Under the pieces are notes generated by a model, which had not been told where the DNA came from, made no database searches, and saw only the letters and a list, made by a program, of their open reading frames with translations. A stretch of DNA of 64,000 nucleotides from Desmonostoc muscorum LEGE 12446 (GTDB lineage Bacteria; Cyanobacteriota; Cyanobacteriia; Cyanobacteriales; Nostocaceae): NCBI RefSeq assembly GCF_015207005.2, contig NZ_JADEXS020000001.1, positions 124,001-188,000 on the forward strand, in the 5' to 3' direction. Every line of letters starts with the position of its first letter. Position 1 is the first letter of the stretch. Both the position numbers and the translations under genes were made by a program. Shown here one piece after another: positions 28,001 to 36,949 of the stretch.

Positions 28001-28273
28001 TCAGTAGTCATTATCAGCCACACAAATACCTTTACATTTAATACCGTTTGTAGCAGTGCGCTGACAATGAGAACATAGAACTTTTTCATTTTCTGTTTCT
28101 TTATTTATGTTTAGACTACTGCTTGCCTGTAGCTTATCTTTGTCGGTCTGGAGTTTTACATTCATAAGGATAGAGGAATTTTTCTCTTTTAAAATGTTAT
28201 AAGGATGATCTATAATTTGATTATTAATCCCATTTCTGAAACTTTGTTGAGGATTAGAATTTATGTCATTCAT
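28001..28273 (-). CDS. Small cysteine-rich protein with an N-terminus copied from the Mpo1-like gene
   Basis: About 90 residues from ATG 28273. Residues 1-24 (MNDINSNPQQSFRNGINNQI...) match the start of the neighbouring Mpo1-like protein. The middle is polar. The C-terminus LCSHCQRTATNGIKCKGICV holds four cysteines in a C-x2-C...C-x3-C arrangement that could bind zinc or be modified. I recall similar tails in small cyanobacterial proteins but cannot name a function. It looks like a fusion made by duplication. Confidence 0.5.
   Translation of the reverse strand: MNDINSNPQQSFRNGINNQIIDHPYNILKEKNSSILMNVKLQTDKDKLQASSSLNINKETENEKVLCSHCQRTATNGIKCKGICVADNDY
28201..28273 (-). repeat. 73-bp direct repeat, copy B
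   Basis: Second copy of 27893-27965, forming the start of the small cysteine-rich protein gene. Its divergence (about 11 percent) shows that the duplication is not very recent. Confidence 0.85.
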
Positions 28274-28296
28274 GAGAAGAGAGATGAAATGCATTG

Positions 28297-29079
28297 TTAA
28301 ATCACGTTATCCGAGGAAAAAGAGCTAATGCCTTTTTTGAGTATTTCCAACTTATAGCCTAAAGATTCTGGCTCATCATCAAACTTATCTAGTAGTTTGT
28401 TCAATAGTAAATTTAACTCATGCAGTGTTTTTGACTGAAGAATTTTATAAATATCTTGTCCTAGTAAATAGATATTTGCATCAAGGAACTCAATTACTTT
28501 ATCAGCAAGTTCCTCTGCTAGTTCATTAAAAACTCGATCGTCATCTTCATATTTTGATAAAATAAAATCAATATCCTCTAAATCTTTGTTTGTGCGCTCT
28601 CCGCGATCTCCCCAAGCAAAAATTTTGAGAACTATAAAAGCTGGTATGTCGATTACTTGTATTTCAAAATCATCAATAGTAATATGTTTGGCAGATAACA
28701 TCGCTTCAGTAAACCCTAAAACGTTCATTGAATTGCCTGTTTCAGACCAAACAATTTTTTGATCGGGTTCACCAATTTCTCCGAAAGGTACAATGTCCAC
28801 TTCGATACTAGTCTTAATATGTATAAATTTGTGAGGATTTCTTGTATTCTTAAAACAAGGAGAATCACCATTTATTAGAGCTTCACAAATTTGTTGATAA
28901 TCTTTCCAGCTATCTATCGATATTGCAATATCCCAGTCTTTTGTTCCTCTCCCTTCTCCAAATTTCTGATCGAATATTAGTAACCTAGCACCGGCACCAA
29001 CTACAATCATTGGCATATTTAATGCACTAAAAATGTTTACTAAATCAGATAATACTTGTTTTTCGTTAGATTCAATCAT
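28297..29079 (-). CDS. AbiEii-like nucleotidyltransferase toxin of a type IV toxin-antitoxin pair
   Basis: 260 residues. The N-terminal half is a nucleotidyltransferase-like domain (VGAGARLLIFDQ; GTKDWDIAIS as the acidic catalytic pair; VDIVPFGE as the third acidic strand; KDLEDIDFIL later). It overlaps the upstream AbiEi-like gene by 8 bp, the usual antitoxin-then-toxin order of AbiE systems, which give abortive infection against phage. Confidence 0.75.
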   Translation of the reverse strand: MIESNEKQVLSDLVNIFSALNMPMIVVGAGARLLIFDQKFGEGRGTKDWDIAISIDSWKDYQQICEALINGDSPCFKNTRNPHKFIHIKTSIEVDIVPFGEIGEPDQKIVWSETGNSMNVLGFTEAMLSAKHITIDDFEIQVIDIPAFIVLKIFAWGDRGERTNKDLEDIDFILSKYEDDDRVFNELAEELADKVIEFLDANIYLLGQDIYKILQSKTLHELNLLLNKLLDKFDDEPESLGYKLEILKKGISSFSSDNVI

Positions 29080-30154
29080 TATTTTGATTTATTTCTTCAA
29101 TATATTTATTGTAAATAATTTGAGCAGTTTCTTTTAATCGACTGTTGCCAGTCCGAACTAATTCTGCATGAATTAGTAATGGGTGAACAATATTCTTTGC
29201 CAAGTTTCTAAATTCATTTTGTTGGCAGTTGTCGTGACCAAAACTTTGAAGCAACACAATCTTTCCCTCAGAATCAGGCTTTAGCTTTAGCTTGACTGCT
29301 ATCTGACGATCGTTGATATTTTTATTGAGATGTAGCGTCGCACTAATAGGGCGAAGATATTGGGTTATTATTGAGGCAGCAAGTTCACCACCTATTAAAT
29401 ATCCATATACATCTGCATATTCTTTAATCTCAGCTTCAACCTCGGAGAAATTTCGTTTCCCTATAGGAGTAAATGTTCCAAGTAGTAATTTTGCACGTAA
29501 TATTTCAGAGTATCCTAACTCCCATCGCTCAAGAAGTTTAAGATAATTAATGATTTCATACCCTCTATTCTTACGTCTAATATAATCTAGCTCTTGAAGT
29601 TTTGTCAGTGTGTTTTTTATTGTTTTTGGAGTAACACCAGCAATGTAAGCGATTTTTTCATCTAAATATTCTTTCACAGAAATACATCTTGGCTGCTTCA
29701 GCAAAACATATATGACTTGCAAAGCGGCAGCCGTAATTTCTAAAGATTTATTTGTGCTGTCTTTTAAAACTTGATTGCGAACTACTATATAAATTTCTGG
29801 ACTATTCAAATAAATGTTGCCATCAACATCAATAAACTCAATATTTCTTTCTAAAAGTTGATCGACAACTAAACTAGATAACCTACGTGTAATGAGCAAA
29901 GGTCTTTGTCCATGATTTAGTTTTTTACCTAAATTTGCCAAATATTCTGCAACTTGCTCAATTAAATCATTGGTAAGTCCAGTTTTAATTTCACATATAT
30001 AATTGACAGTTGTATGAGATGTGTTAATAATTAATTGCCCATCTGCTAGAGCTTCATTAGAACAATAAGGTTCTTCTTTGATGACTGCCTTAATATTGGG
30101 TAGCGATTCAAGATAAGCAAGACATTTCTGAAACAGTGGGTTACTTGGGTGCAT
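29072..30154 (-). CDS. AbiEi-like antitoxin of a type IV toxin-antitoxin pair
   Basis: 360 residues. The middle part (about 150-200: AALQVIYVLLKQPRCISVKE, then AGVTPKTIKNTLTKLQELDYI) is a winged helix as in AbiEi-type transcriptional antitoxins. The N-terminal part (VNYICEIKTGLTNDLIEQV) resembles a restriction-like fold often fused in this group. It is the first gene of the pair and probably represses the operon. Its insertion among biosynthetic genes is unusual. Confidence 0.75.
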   Translation of the reverse strand: MHPSNPLFQKCLAYLESLPNIKAVIKEEPYCSNEALADGQLIINTSHTTVNYICEIKTGLTNDLIEQVAEYLANLGKKLNHGQRPLLITRRLSSLVVDQLLERNIEFIDVDGNIYLNSPEIYIVVRNQVLKDSTNKSLEITAAALQVIYVLLKQPRCISVKEYLDEKIAYIAGVTPKTIKNTLTKLQELDYIRRKNRGYEIINYLKLLERWELGYSEILRAKLLLGTFTPIGKRNFSEVEAEIKEYADVYGYLIGGELAASIITQYLRPISATLHLNKNINDRQIAVKLKLKPDSEGKIVLLQSFGHDNCQQNEFRNLAKNIVHPLLIHAELVRTGNSRLKETAQIIYNKYIEEINQNND

Positions 30155-30226
30155 GAATTATTCACCACCTAACGACATATAAAGTTAATTATAACTCTCG
30201 ATTATTATTTTAATAATTAATCCAGT

Positions 30227-31933
30227 TCAACCGGGACACAAAACCGTTCCCAACTTTTCACGCCCCAAGCGATCGCTCACTTCACCCCGACAAACAACCC
30301 GAACCCCATTAATATAAACCCCTTGCACAATCTCATCCGAACCACGCTTAACCATCCGAAGTTCACCATCTAAAACCGGATCTGATATCTGCACCTGGGG
30401 GCTAATTGGCTGATTTAAAGCATTGGGATCGAGTAAAACTATATCCGCTTTCGCACCAACTTTCAGAACTCCCGTATCAAGACGAAACCAACCAGCAGGT
30501 TCTCCGGTAACGCGGCAAATCGCAGCTTCAGGTGAAAGGAACTTCGTTGCAACTGCTTGTTTGAGCAAAGACAAAGCTCCATCATAGTAGCCCAGGTTAC
30601 GCACGTGAGCGCCAGCATCGGTAAAACCAGGCAAAATATGAGGATGCTGCATCATCGCTAAACGGGGTTTTAGGCGATCGTTTGCTCCTGTCGCCACCCA
30701 GCGTAAATCTGTATCGTATTTTTGTAATGCGTGGATAAATAAATCCACTGGTTCTTGTTGCTTTTGACGAGCAATTTGGGCAAAACTTAACCCTTGCCAA
30801 CTTGCTTCGGGACAATAAATAACTTCCATCAAATCTAATTGGCGATGGAATGATTTACGCCGTTTACTGAGCCATTCTTGGCGAAACTGACGACGAAAAA
30901 TTTCCGATGCCCATAGTTGTTGCCTTTCCTCTGGTGACTGACAGCCATTGAGTTGTGCGCCTGTGGAAAATTCTTCAAATAAGGGAGTCACAGATCCATC
31001 AGAGTAAATGGTGAAGGGTTCGGTAAGGGTTTGAAAGCGCACATTCCCATTTAGAAGCCGATTCCAAATAAAAAGTAGGGGGGAAAATATTCGCCATAGT
31101 TTGCGATCGTGTACGGCATCTAAAGCAGAGAGGACAGTTAGCCGCAGTGGTTTTTGTCCAATCCCTGAACCCATACGCAGAATATCCACAAAGGAAGCGA
31201 GTCTTTGTAAATTGGGTGTGACTTGAAAAACGCGATCGCACCGCCGACACAAATCCGCTAACATCGCATATTCTTTAAATTTCGCGTGTTGAGAGGGAAT
31301 TGTGCAACCTTGCCATTCTCCACTCATCCGATGCCAAGGAAACATATCAATAGAAATGCCAATAAAGCCAGCGTCTAAAGCATCTCTGGCTATGCGCTGC
31401 ATAAGTTTTAGTTCAAATTTTGTCGGCTGAACCGTTAAGCTGCGTTCTAATCCCATCACATGAGCGCGTAAAGCACTGTGTCCAAACATTGGGGCAACAT
31501 TGGGGCCAAGGGGTAACTGTTGCAAATGCTGTAAATATTCTGCTGGTGTCTGCCAGGAAACCGACTTTTGTAGCCATTTTGCAATCAGCCGATGGGAAAG
31601 TGTCTCTACCCTCTGAAAAATATCAGCCAGGATTTGGGGTTGGGCGATCGCAACAGACAAGCTACAGTTACCAATAACCACACTGGTAACACCATGACGA
31701 ACTGATTCGCTCAATCCTGGTGCAATTTCTAACTCTAAATCGTAGTGGGTATGAATATCTATAAATCCCGGTGTCACCCATAACCCAGAAGCATCAACCA
31801 CTTCACGCGCTGGGGTAGTTAAGGAAGGTGCGAGGGTGACAATACGTCCATTTTCAATGCCGATATCTCCGCGAACAGGTGGAGAGCCTAAGCCATCGAA
31901 AACTAACCCGTTTTGAATCAGCAAATCTAACAT
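30227..31933 (-). CDS. N-acyl-D-amino-acid deacylase-like amidohydrolase
   Basis: 568 residues of the metal-dependent amidohydrolase superfamily: VTPGFIDIHTHYDLEL carries the HxH metal motif near residue 58, VVIGNCSLSVA follows, and FTDAGAHVRNLG lies near the C-terminus with the catalytic aspartate. The closest family I recognise is D-aminoacylase, which cleaves amides of D-amino acids. In a cluster with a GH3 amide synthetase it could act on an acyl-amide intermediate (inference). It is the most upstream gene that I assign to the cluster. Confidence 0.88.
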   Translation of the reverse strand: MLDLLIQNGLVFDGLGSPPVRGDIGIENGRIVTLAPSLTTPAREVVDASGLWVTPGFIDIHTHYDLELEIAPGLSESVRHGVTSVVIGNCSLSVAIAQPQILADIFQRVETLSHRLIAKWLQKSVSWQTPAEYLQHLQQLPLGPNVAPMFGHSALRAHVMGLERSLTVQPTKFELKLMQRIARDALDAGFIGISIDMFPWHRMSGEWQGCTIPSQHAKFKEYAMLADLCRRCDRVFQVTPNLQRLASFVDILRMGSGIGQKPLRLTVLSALDAVHDRKLWRIFSPLLFIWNRLLNGNVRFQTLTEPFTIYSDGSVTPLFEEFSTGAQLNGCQSPEERQQLWASEIFRRQFRQEWLSKRRKSFHRQLDLMEVIYCPEASWQGLSFAQIARQKQQEPVDLFIHALQKYDTDLRWVATGANDRLKPRLAMMQHPHILPGFTDAGAHVRNLGYYDGALSLLKQAVATKFLSPEAAICRVTGEPAGWFRLDTGVLKVGAKADIVLLDPNALNQPISPQVQISDPVLDGELRMVKRGSDEIVQGVYINGVRVVCRGEVSDRLGREKLGTVLCPG

Positions 31934-32044
31934 GATTTATTCCCTTGGCTTCCTTGCAAGTTTTAGGGTATGGCTTTGAAATTCTCTAGCACTTTATCAA
32001 TAAAAAGTTTGTTTATGTTAGCCTCATATCTTTAAATTACTACT

Positions 32045-32425
32045 TCAGCGTGTGTAAGGTTGTGCTGTAATAAGGTCAGGTATAACCCTATAATGTTTGA
32101 TATTGAAAGTACACAGCGTAGCTCCTCTGCCAACCGCGCAAGCGGCAATCAAAGCATCAAGTAAGCCTAAATTATCTGATAGGTGATAGCTGGTGAAATT
32201 TGATAGAGCAAGCACACAATCAGTTTCACTAGGCCAAATCACGGGTAGGGGAGCAACGAGCTTGAGAGTATTGCGGACTCGTTGAGTATTTTGAGCATTT
32301 TGGATGAGTTCCATAACAACAAAGCCAGGAATGCTCGGTACTTCTGGAAGGCTGGCAAACCAAGCAATTGCAGGAGTGTGACCGCGCTGAACATCAATCA
32401 GAATGTCTGTATCCAATAAGTACAT
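32045..32425 (-). CDS. VapC-type PIN-domain toxin
   Basis: 126 residues with the PIN acidic residues in YLLDTDILIDVQ, VVMELIQNAQ and LGLLDALIAA. VapC toxins are Mg-dependent RNases. It follows the antitoxin gene by 9 bp. Confidence 0.9.
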   Translation of the reverse strand: MYLLDTDILIDVQRGHTPAIAWFASLPEVPSIPGFVVMELIQNAQNTQRVRNTLKLVAPLPVIWPSETDCVLALSNFTSYHLSDNLGLLDALIAACAVGRGATLCTFNIKHYRVIPDLITAQPYTR

Positions 32426-32434
32426 TAAATTTAC

Positions 32435-32695
32435 CTACAATAGCTCCCGTGTTTCAGCCTGATGGCGCAACTCACGAGCATAGGCTTGACTATCAGTGAT
32501 ATCGGGGCGTGAATTGATTACACCTTCGTTTTGCCAGTAGGTAACAAGTTCTGCTCCAGTTTTGGGTAAATTATTTACAGATTTTCTTGTAAATAAAATA
32601 CGTAAAATATACTCGGATAACGGTAAATTGAGTTCAGAAGCTTCGGTGTGAAGTTCGTTTTCTAGTTCTGATGGTAAATTCAGGTTAATACTCAT
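32435..32695 (-). CDS. VapB-like antitoxin
   Basis: About 86 residues from ATG 32695 (MSINLNLPSELENELHTEA), a start that fits antitoxins better than the longer frame to 32794. The N-terminus looks like a ribbon-helix-helix (LPSELENELHTEASELNLPL). The C-terminal part should wrap the toxin encoded just downstream. Confidence 0.85.
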   Translation of the reverse strand: MSINLNLPSELENELHTEASELNLPLSEYILRILFTRKSVNNLPKTGAELVTYWQNEGVINSRPDITDSQAYARELRHQAETRELL

Positions 32696-32934
32696 CTCGC
32701 TCTTGTGTCTAGTTGTGATTCTAAATTGATTGTAGCTTGAGCGGAAAAAGGATTTGCTGGGGTTGTTTTGAAATAGTGATCGCAACTTCAGCACATTTCA
32801 TGATTTTCTTGATGAACCCGAAAATAAAGTTTAGATTTACTCTGTTTTTTGTTTTTGGACTTTTTAAATTTAAACAAATTAGATATTTTGATTATTTCCA
32901 AAATATTCTTAAACCCATAATCATCAGGTTTTAT

Positions 32935-33717
32935 TTATGGGTAGTCTGTTTTTAGGCGTTGTTCACAAATAGATAAAGAAATCCATCCATATTGATTTGC
33001 GATATCTGCCCCAATACAAATCAATGCGCGAACTATTTTAGTATTTTGCCATAATTTACTTTTTTCTGTTTGCGGGTTAAATGTAGAAAAATCATTTTTA
33101 TTAAAATTATTTTTTGTCTCGTAATCAAAACGTTCATCAAGATTATTGTGAACCTCTATTTCAAGAGAACCACCCGCTCTTGTTAAGGATTCATTCAAGA
33201 GTAAATACAAATTATTTAAACTATTCTGATACTGGTTCATGTCATCTATATTATCGACATTTTCGTATAATAATATATGTGCAGAAATTAAAATTGGATC
33301 AAAAATATCATTTATATCTTGTATTGTTTTTCTATATTCCTCTAAAAACTGTATTCCTCGATCTATACCTTCTTCTGTATTCAGATTAAAGCCTGGTAAT
33401 TTTACAAGGTGATGAATAACAGTATTTCTATCATTTACAAATTTATTAATAAAAAATTCTGCATCATCATTTAATAAAAATTTCTTTTCCTTTAAATGGT
33501 TGAAAATAAACCCTAGTGTTCTTTTTTCTAAAATCTTCTCTCTCGCCAAAAAATCTTCTTTGGTAATTTCAGGCAATGCATCGTCAATATTATGATGAAT
33601 AAATTTACTAAGCTTTTTCAGCTTATATTCAATTGCTTGACCTTCATAAACACTTACTCCAATTAACATAAAGTATTTCTTCTGTTTTTTGATAAGATTA
33701 TCTGATTCTTTAACCAT
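32935..33717 (-). CDS. Hypothetical protein with a HEPN-like Rx4H motif
   Basis: 260 residues, all-helical in appearance, A/T-rich. The segment FVNDRNTVIHHLVKLPG contains R-N-T-V-I-H, matching the Rx4-6H motif of HEPN ribonucleases. The C-terminus (LWQNTKIVRALICIGADIAN) may be a separate small domain. I do not recognise a named family. Neighbours are a VapBC pair and xisH/xisI, in keeping with a toxin or defence role. That role is inference. Confidence 0.6.
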   Translation of the reverse strand: MVKESDNLIKKQKKYFMLIGVSVYEGQAIEYKLKKLSKFIHHNIDDALPEITKEDFLAREKILEKRTLGFIFNHLKEKKFLLNDDAEFFINKFVNDRNTVIHHLVKLPGFNLNTEEGIDRGIQFLEEYRKTIQDINDIFDPILISAHILLYENVDNIDDMNQYQNSLNNLYLLLNESLTRAGGSLEIEVHNNLDERFDYETKNNFNKNDFSTFNPQTEKSKLWQNTKIVRALICIGADIANQYGWISLSICEQRLKTDYP

Positions 33718-33805
33718 AATTTATCCACCCCGATGCTCAGTTTTCACTCAGTGCGTAGTTTACCGCCGTAGGCATCGCTAATTATTTCGATTTTCTTTGC
33801 TAAAC

Positions 33806-34141
33806 TTATGTAACAGCATATCCCGTATATTGCCTGACATTTTGCGGGTGAAATCCTAAGACAATTTTATCTTTAGGAATTCCAGCAGCTTCTAATTCAT
33901 AGGTAACACCATCTTCTGTATCATCCCGTTGTACCCAGATTTTGCCATCGATAATGTCAATATGAACTAAGCAACCGTGAATTCTTTTAGCTCCGTCCCA
34001 ACCAAGAGTTATCAGCAAATAGCTGTCATTTTCGCTATCAAAGACTGTTTTACACTCAATGACTGCGTAGGAATAAGGAATTTGTGTATAAGGTACTAAT
34101 ACCTCTTTGATGATGCGTCGATAGTTATCTAAGGTATCCAT
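33806..34141 (-). CDS. xisI: XisI, fdxN-element excision controlling factor family
   Basis: 111 residues. IPYSYAVIECKTVFDSENDS, then LVHIDIIDGKIWVQRDDTED and FHPQNVRQYTGYAV are typical of XisI. In Anabaena XisH and XisI help XisF to excise the fdxN element during heterocyst formation, but many genomes hold paralogues of unknown function. The ATG at 34141 overlaps the end of xisH by 13 bp. Confidence 0.93.
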   Translation of the reverse strand: MDTLDNYRRIIKEVLVPYTQIPYSYAVIECKTVFDSENDSYLLITLGWDGAKRIHGCLVHIDIIDGKIWVQRDDTEDGVTYELEAAGIPKDKIVLGFHPQNVRQYTGYAVT

Positions 34142-34260
34142 TGGATAATCCTCTCAGTTTCAGGATTGAAAACAAGTAAATTGAGATTTTCACTTTCTAT
34201 TAAAAGTGTACCAATAGGTTCTTCAAATAAAGCTGTGAATACGTTGTCACGCACTGCTAG
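34129..34260 (-). pseudogene. xisH: XisH, C-terminal part (split by an IS630 element)
   Basis: Reads LAVRDNVFTALFEEPIGTLL and on to LVFNPETERIIQWIP with the stop at 34129-34131, the characteristic XisH C-terminus. The N-terminal part is at 35357-35628. The intervening DNA is an IS630-type element. Confidence 0.88.
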
Positions 34261-34262
34261 TA

Positions 34263-35354
34263 TAATAAGTAGCTAAACAAAATTAATTACATAGTTTTTA
34301 CCAAATTCTCGGAGAATATTTTCGACAGATGCGACAAAGGTTTGCCAATTTTTGTAAGCATCTATTTCGAGCCATTGATACTTAATAAACCGCCACAAAA
34401 TTTCAATCAAATTTAGCTCTGGTGAATAGGAAGGTAATTGAAAGATGGTAATGCCACGTTCTTGCCATTCTTCAACTTTATCAATAATCATATCACTGGT
34501 ATGAATAGAGGATTGATCAACAACAATTACCGTCGGTTTATCTACTTGGGGAAAGAAAGTATCAATGCAAGCAATAATCACATCTGAATTGATACTTTGA
34601 AAAGAGACATAAGCTTCAAGGTGATTATTTCGATTCATGATTCCTAAAACATTTAGGCGCGCACTACGGCGACTAGTAATAGTTAAGTACTCTCCGATAT
34701 CTTGCCATCCATAAGGAACAGAAGGAATTAAACAAAATCCGGTTTCGTCTAAGTAATATAAGTTAATTTTACCTTCGTCTTCTAATCGTTTAAACTCTGT
34801 TAACTGTGCAGATTTTTCCTTGTATTCTATAGGATCTGGCTCTCCTCCAACATCTCGTCGCATTCGATGCCAAGTCATATAAAAATTTCTTAATATTCTT
34901 TTAATAGTTTCAGTGCTAACTTCAATATCCCATTCTGATTTAATTTTTTGTAGCGTCTTTTTTAATTGTCTTGGTTCAAGTTTCGCCCACTCTCTAATTT
35001 TTGCTTCTTGTTCTGGTTTAAATATTCGTTTTCTACCTCTTCCTAGTTTATTATAAAGTCCAACCATCCCTGATGATTCCCAACGATTTATCCAGTTATA
35101 GATAGTCTTATAACTAACATTAAATATTTTCATTAATTCTTGTAACTCTACTCCTTGATTAGCTAAAATTAAGAAATGTGCTCTTTGGCGCACCTGATGA
35201 TATCTGCTTTGGCGATATATTCGCTCCAGTAGTTTCAAAGAAAGAGGATTGATTTCTCTCAAAAAAATCATTTTAACTCTAATTATTATCCAAAATATTC
35301 TGAGAGTATATTATATATTCATTTGTGTAATTAATTTTGTTTAATTACTTATTC
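34263..35354 (-). mobile_element. IS630-family insertion sequence (about 1.09 kb, TA target)
   Basis: Both ends share TAAACAAAATTAATTACA as an inverted repeat (34274-34291 and its complement near 35325-35342), extended outwards to about 27 bp with two mismatches. TA dinucleotides flank the element at 34261-34262 and 35355-35356, as expected for IS630/Tc1-mariner elements. It interrupts xisH. Confidence 0.85.
34273..35271 (-). CDS. IS630-family transposase
   Basis: 332 residues, intact. An N-terminal helix-turn-helix (LMKIFNVSYKTIYNWINRWE) and GRGRKRIF are followed by the DDE motifs YLDETGFCL, VVDQSSIHTS and PELNLIEILW. The stop codon lies inside the terminal inverted repeat. Confidence 0.95.
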   Translation of the reverse strand: MIFLREINPLSLKLLERIYRQSRYHQVRQRAHFLILANQGVELQELMKIFNVSYKTIYNWINRWESSGMVGLYNKLGRGRKRIFKPEQEAKIREWAKLEPRQLKKTLQKIKSEWDIEVSTETIKRILRNFYMTWHRMRRDVGGEPDPIEYKEKSAQLTEFKRLEDEGKINLYYLDETGFCLIPSVPYGWQDIGEYLTITSRRSARLNVLGIMNRNNHLEAYVSFQSINSDVIIACIDTFFPQVDKPTVIVVDQSSIHTSDMIIDKVEEWQERGITIFQLPSYSPELNLIEILWRFIKYQWLEIDAYKNWQTFVASVENILREFGKNYVINFV

Positions 35355-35356
35355 TA

Positions 35357-35628
35357 TCAGGTTCTAGGCGACTGATAACAGCACGATACAGAATAAATCC
35401 GCCGATGGCATTTTTGAGGTCTGCCATTTCTGAAGGACTGACAAAACTTTTAATTTCTACGGCTATTTTTTTAGTTCCTTGTTCTGCCGCCAAAAGTTGT
35501 TTTGCTCCTAAATCTACATACATATCTTTTTGACCCCATTTTAAATGTAGAGGGTCATCTGTAATTATCCAACCTTCTTGAATTAAAGAATTTTTAACAG
35601 CATCGTGATAGATATCTTTTGCAGGCAT
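35357..35628 (-). pseudogene. xisH: XisH, N-terminal part (split gene)
   Basis: Begins MPAKDIYHDAVKNSLIQEGW and reaches the family motif YRAVISRLEPDRI, then enters the IS630 end and stops within it (35341). Full XisH proteins are about 138 residues; this part keeps about 90. The endonuclease-like core (VEIKSFVS) is present but the C-terminal third is missing. Confidence 0.9.
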
Positions 35629-35636
35629 ATTAGATT

Positions 35637-36941
35637 TTATTTATTTCTATAATCACTGTCAGGATTTTGACCACGATGCTCAGTTTTCACCCAGCGCGAT
35701 CGCTCTTTTTGCACACACATCTTTAAAGTCGTCACAATCATCACAGGAATCCAATGCACCATGTATAATGACCCTTGAATTGTTGCCCAAAGCAAAGACC
35801 ATCCTCGTAAATTTTGAAATTGGTAAAGTCCAGCAATAAAAGCAATTGTCAGAATGATGCTGAGTAGTGTTTGCAGTGGAAATAAAACTGGATGATGGCT
35901 ATAAAATATTGTCCAAAGTAAATCGGGGATTAGTCCAATTGGCAGAATAAATTGCAATAGAAAAAACAATAGTAAATCAATTTCTTTCGCCCAACCTAAA
36001 TTAAGAATTTGCGGAAAATAATCCAGGTAACGCTGATAGCCACCTTCAGCCCAACGACAGCGTTGATACCAAAGTTTTTCCCAAGTAGTTACACCTTCTT
36101 CCTGAATTGATGGAACTGTAACAAACTCAATTTCCGCACCTGCTAAATACAGTTTGAAACAAAGATCCAAATCATCGGTGACGGTGTTCTCATTCCAACC
36201 TTGACACTTTTCTAACAATTCCCGCCTAACTAACATCCCATTACCCCGCAGTTCAGACATTCCACTAATAGCAATGCGATGGGTTTGCAGAAAGCTATCA
36301 CAGTTCATTTCCATCTGCTGACAACGGGTTAAGAAATTGTTATTAGCATTAGAAATCGCTTTTCGCACTTGCACTGCACCGATCGCTTGCTTCTGAAACA
36401 GAGGTACTGTTTGCCGGAGAAAATGGGCAGGTAACTGAGCATCAGCATCACAAACTAGGATAATCTCCCCTTGGGTAAAGGGAAAAACCGCATTCAATGC
36501 CCCTGATTTACCACCTTTTGATTCCCGTCGATGAACTTGTAAAGCTGGAAATTGAGTTTGTAATTCTCTCAAAACCTGGGGGGTTTCATCGGTACTGCCG
36601 TCATCAACAACCCAGATATCTAGGAAATCCCTGGGATAATTCAATTGGCATAAGCTGTAAACTAGATTAGACAAGACTAGACTCTCATTTTTAGCCGGAA
36701 CTAAAATCGAGACTGGCGGTAAATAAATCTCACTCTCCATCAGCGCCGCAACTGGTTTTGCTAACAGCATCCGTAACGTTTGCACAGTCAGGATTGCCGT
36801 TAATCCCAGCAAAAACCATTGTGTTTCTGGTAGCCAGTGCAGCAAACTCACGCTACCCCAAACCAATAAAACTACTATGGTTGCTTTGAGACGGCGATGA
36901 AAGCTAATATTTTTACTGGGCTGATAAGTACTTCTTCCCAC
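35637..36941 (-). CDS. Family 2 membrane glycosyltransferase
   Basis: 434 residues with two N-terminal membrane helices, a GT-A domain (VSILVPAKNES; VVDDGSTDETP; CDADAQLP; the product-binding block QRCRWAEGGYQRY) and three or four C-terminal membrane helices. It belongs to the cellulose-synthase-like/processive GT2 group. The sugar cannot be told. It lies 8 bp after the NTF2-like gene and probably shares its transcript. Confidence 0.92.
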   Translation of the reverse strand: MGRSTYQPSKNISFHRRLKATIVVLLVWGSVSLLHWLPETQWFLLGLTAILTVQTLRMLLAKPVAALMESEIYLPPVSILVPAKNESLVLSNLVYSLCQLNYPRDFLDIWVVDDGSTDETPQVLRELQTQFPALQVHRRESKGGKSGALNAVFPFTQGEIILVCDADAQLPAHFLRQTVPLFQKQAIGAVQVRKAISNANNNFLTRCQQMEMNCDSFLQTHRIAISGMSELRGNGMLVRRELLEKCQGWNENTVTDDLDLCFKLYLAGAEIEFVTVPSIQEEGVTTWEKLWYQRCRWAEGGYQRYLDYFPQILNLGWAKEIDLLLFFLLQFILPIGLIPDLLWTIFYSHHPVLFPLQTLLSIILTIAFIAGLYQFQNLRGWSLLWATIQGSLYMVHWIPVMIVTTLKMCVQKERSRWVKTEHRGQNPDSDYRNK

Positions 36942-36949
36942 TTTATTTG

